DNA of 5,318 bases. Origin: Globobulimina sp. (taxonomy: Eukaryota; Foraminifera; Rotaliida). The notes below the pieces were generated by a model that worked only from the letters and a program-made list of their open reading frames with translations, was not told the DNA's origin and ran no database searches. Every line of letters begins with the position of its first letter. Position 1 is the first letter of the stretch. A program made the translations under genes and the position numbers. The stretch lies in contig PIVH01000632.1 in the NCBI GenBank assembly GCA_003354225.1, positions 1 through 5,318 of the forward strand, written 5' to 3'. Shown piece after piece: positions 4,708 through 5,318 of the stretch.

Positions 4708-5070
4708 TTATAAGAATTTATTTTCATAACTGGTAGCTCCAGATATTAAAAAATGAATATATGCATAAAATGAATATATTATCACATAAAATGCAGATAT
4801 TGCAGATATTATCACTAAAACCATTGGCAGCATTGATAAACATTTGTATGTTCCTTTCCAATGAGTTAATTGAGGATCGTGAGTGTAAGAATGAACTGCT
4901 GCTTCAACACTTTGTCTAAATTCACTCCAAACATTGAGTGAAAATCTAACTTGAAATCCTGGATCAAATGAACTGTAATTATTAAAACCCGAAATTCTTA
5001 AATTACGTATTGGAACTGAGAATTCTACATTACTTGTATCAACCACTTTTTTTGAACTTCCAACGCCCAT
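4708..5070 (-). CDS. Small N-myristoylated single-pass membrane protein
   Basis: 120 residues from the ATG at 5070. The start MGVGSSKKVV is a strong N-myristoylation signal (Gly2, Ser5-Ser6, then Lys-Lys for acidic lipid contact), closely matching the MGVGCSSCGKK start of the ankyrin protein on the other strand. Residues 16-70 (VEFSVPIRNLRISGF, then FQVRFSLNVW) look like a small soluble beta-rich part. Residues about 78-110 (LPMVLVIISAISAFYVIIYSF and on) are a long hydrophobic stretch, one or two membrane helices, followed by a short polar tail. With the lipid at one end and helix at the other, the soluble part should lie flat on the cytosolic side of a membrane. A family is not recognised. 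It heads the minus-strand pair with the gene at 4209-4643. AATAAA lies within its last codons. Confidence 0.65.
   Translation of the reverse strand: MGVGSSKKVVDTSNVEFSVPIRNLRISGFNNYSSFDPGFQVRFSLNVWSEFRQSVEAAVHSYTHDPQLTHWKGTYKCLSMLPMVLVIISAISAFYVIIYSFYAYIHFLISGATSYENKFL
4717..4722 (-). terminator. Possible AATAAA polyadenylation signal overlapping the end of a CDS
   Basis: On the minus strand AATAAA spells Asn-Lys codons just before the TAA stop of the membrane protein, leaving about 65 bp to the next ATG. Cleavage 10-30 bases downstream would give a very short 3' UTR, as in compact genomes. A chance match is possible in A/T-rich codons. Confidence 0.4.
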
Positions 5071-5199
5071 TATTTATTAAAACAGTTTTTGTACAGTTTT
5101 AGCTCTTTAAATGATTTACAGTCTTCTTTACAGCTTTCCTATCAGAGGGCATCTCATATGTATTGATTTATAGAACAAAGCGATTCAAAACTTTAAAAA
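5071..5199 (-). promoter_or_regulatory. Upstream region of the myristoylated membrane protein, with TATA-like box
   Basis: 129 bases upstream of the minus-strand ATG at 5070, continuing on the circle into bases 58-1 after the SDR stop. A TATAAAT on the minus strand at 5172-5166 lies about 96 bases before the ATG, a reasonable distance for a core promoter plus leader. An out-of-frame ATG occurs between them. In A/T-rich DNA such boxes are frequent, so this is only a candidate. Confidence 0.3.
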
Positions 5200-5318
5200 G
5201 CCAAATGGAAGAACAAAACAATATAATCATGTACAAACTAACAAATGTTACAAATACTTACAATGCAGTTTGTACCCCATCCACCATCAACGATGTTCCA
5301 GTACAAAACTTTGATTCA
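5200..5318. repeat. Right copy of 119-bp terminal direct repeat
   Basis: Identical to bases 1-119, starting at the g of the aaaaagccaaatgg stretch at 5200. It joins the right end of the window back to the left end, so 5071-5199 runs directly into base 1. Annotations for this copy are those of bases 1-119. Confidence 0.97.

Overview
The window looks eukaryotic, most likely from a protist or small invertebrate source. It is AT-rich (about two thirds A+T by eye). Its best-recognised gene is a lipid-droplet-associated hydrolase (LDAH), a eukaryotic family. Two predicted proteins begin with N-myristoylation signals, there are spliceosomal-type GT...AG signals, and no bacterial operon or Shine-Dalgarno pattern is visible. 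Bases 5200-5318 repeat bases 1-119 exactly, so the sequence is either a circle of 5199 bp read slightly past its origin or one unit of a tandem array. The host lineage cannot be named from the sequence alone.

Layout, treated as a circle. Rightward (+): an LDAH-family serine hydrolase (325-1473); a myristoylated/palmitoylated ankyrin-repeat protein with an unrecognised basic C-terminal region (1553-2533); a confusing stretch of short overlapping frames rich in Asn/Ala/Pro with one possible membrane segment (2683-2959); and a galactose-binding-like beta-sandwich protein (3226-3834), whose N-terminus is probably supplied by a short exon from 2940 through a 139-nt intron. Leftward (-): the C-terminal exon or remnant of a short-chain dehydrogenase/reductase (247-59); a small myristoylated one-pass membrane protein (5070-4708); and a Cys-rich, Gly-Glu-rich small protein (4643-4209). 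The two strands diverge from about 250-324 and converge on a 374-nt gene-free stretch (3835-4208).

No replication protein, capsid protein, transposase, rRNA, tRNA or CRISPR array is recognisable. Common themes are membranes and lipid: a lipid hydrolase with a membrane anchor, two proteins sharing the MGVG(S/C)S lipidation start, a Cys-rich N-terminus and transmembrane helices. It could be a host-derived eccDNA or satellite unit, a eukaryotic plasmid-like element, or a very divergent small circular DNA virus that carries host-like genes. The sequence does not decide between these, and the missing replicase argues for caution about the virus reading.
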